Below, in pieces: positions 12,910 to 13,353 of a stretch of DNA of 13,353 nt (its first letter is position 1; the number at the start of each line of letters is the position of its first letter). The stretch is from Lachnospiraceae bacterium (GTDB lineage: Bacteria; Bacillota; Clostridia; Lachnospirales; Lachnospiraceae). The stretch is taken from assembly GCA_009787745.1 (NCBI GenBank), contig WQST01000046.1, forward strand, positions 1 to 13,353. Reading direction: 5' to 3'. The translations under genes and the position numbers were made by a program. The notes under the pieces are model-generated. The model saw only the letters and a list, made by a program, of their open reading frames with translations. It was not told the origin of the DNA and made no database searches.

Positions 12910-13353
12910 TCACCGATACGGATTACAACAAATCCCCCCACCGCAACAAACATTGCAAATCAAATTCGCAATACAAAGCTTCATGCATAAGTTGCTTCCG
13001 CCTGAATAGGGTTTGCTGTATGTACTTTGGCGCTGGCGATACCATGTGCCGCCATTTTCCAGTTGGTATAAGAGACTGCGATATTCCATATTATCGGGTT
13101 CTAAAGCGTTTGCTTTACGAGCATGGTCAAGCGCCCGGACCTGATTGCTTAAGCCGTTGTGTGAAATCGCGCTGTAATAATACCAACGCGCATTGCGGTC
13201 GGCTTCCCGAATATTATCAAGCACGGTTCGGGCTTCCCGATAATAACCGTTGCGTAAATAATTCCCTGCTGCCCGCAAATAATTATCTTCTTCATACCCT
13301 GTATTTTGCTGACCAAATCCGCCGAAATTCCCGAAATCACCAAAAGAACCGAA
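12910..13353 (-). CDS. J-domain/TPR-type protein, C-terminal part with cysteine-rich tail
   Basis: The visible 147 residues are the C-terminal part of a gene entering from the right edge. They begin in a Gly/Phe-rich linker, FGSFGDFGNFGGFGQQ, typical of the region after a DnaJ J-domain. A TPR-like helical segment follows (LRAAGNYLRNGYYREARTVL, ARWYYYSAISHNGLSNQVRA, ANALEPDNMEYRSLLYQLEN), then a Tyr/Ser/Gly linker and a tail with eight Cys, CMKLCIANLICNVCCGGGICC. I recall short Clostridial DnaJ-domain proteins with this architecture, with the J-domain in the first 70 residues, outside this window. Such proteins would stimulate DnaK ATPase activity. The tail could bind metal, be lipidated or sit in the membrane, since CIANLIC is hydrophobic. 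The stop faces the ATPase-TPR gene with 15 bp between, and no terminator is visible. Confidence 0.75.
   Translation of the reverse strand, partial: FGSFGDFGNFGGFGQQNTGYEEDNYLRAAGNYLRNGYYREARTVLDNIREADRNARWYYYSAISHNGLSNQVRALDHARKANALEPDNMEYRSLLYQLENGGTWYRQRQSTYSKPYSGGSNLCMKLCIANLICNVCCGGGICCNPYR

Overview
The window reads as a chromosomal segment of a low-to-moderate GC Gram-positive bacterium, most likely a member of the Clostridia (Lachnospiraceae/Oscillospiraceae-like). The reasons are strong GGAGG ribosome binding sites, a lipoprotein signal of Gram-positive type, and a J-domain-type protein with a cysteine-rich CCGGGICC tail as I recall it from Clostridia. This taxonomic call is inference; there is no rRNA or other marker gene here.

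Region by region. (1) Positions 1-2030, minus strand: the 5' end of a UDP-sugar pyrophosphorylase gene that runs off the left edge, preceded at 16 bp by an orphan CheY-like receiver gene, preceded in turn by an M19 membrane dipeptidase gene. (2) 2031-2226 is a divergent promoter region; a canonical promoter drives a DMT/EamA transporter (2227-3114, plus), which converges on a hemolysin III/TrhA-type membrane protein gene (minus). (3) 3939-4205, minus: a small conserved-looking protein with a GTG start. (4) 4369-6314, minus: a translationally coupled pair, an SPFH/band-7 protein followed by a divergent NAD-kinase-fold protein, with a 4-bp stop/start overlap. (5) 6345-6993: a gene-poor stretch of about 650 bp with one possible 59-codon ORF. 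(6) 6994-8584, plus: a lipoprotein, a 55-codon ORF overlapping its stop codon, and a LysM protein with an 11-residue Pro/Glu repeat. (7) 8585-8965: intergenic DNA carrying an imperfect inverted repeat whose core recurs elsewhere in the window. (8) 8966-9794, plus: a 41-residue single-span membrane peptide followed by a DUF1905-like/C39-like cysteine peptidase fusion. (9) 9894-12894, plus, AT-rich: a JAMM-motif metalloprotease, a 92-residue acidic helical protein and a KGGVGR-type P-loop ATPase fused to TPRs. (10) 12910-13353, minus: the C-terminal part of a J-domain/TPR-type protein running off the right edge.

The most interesting unit is the 9894-12894 cassette. It puts a putative isopeptidase/metalloprotease, a small helical partner and a signalling-type ATPase with a recently expanded TPR array into one compact, AT-rich set of genes, the layout expected of a conflict or regulated-proteolysis system. 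No part of it gives a definite biochemical function from sequence alone. Second is the SPFH plus NAD-kinase-like pair, where an altered catalytic motif suggests a substrate other than ordinary NAD. Several genes shorter than 60 codons (7755-7922, 8966-9091 and possibly 6429-6608) are easy to miss and are listed here.
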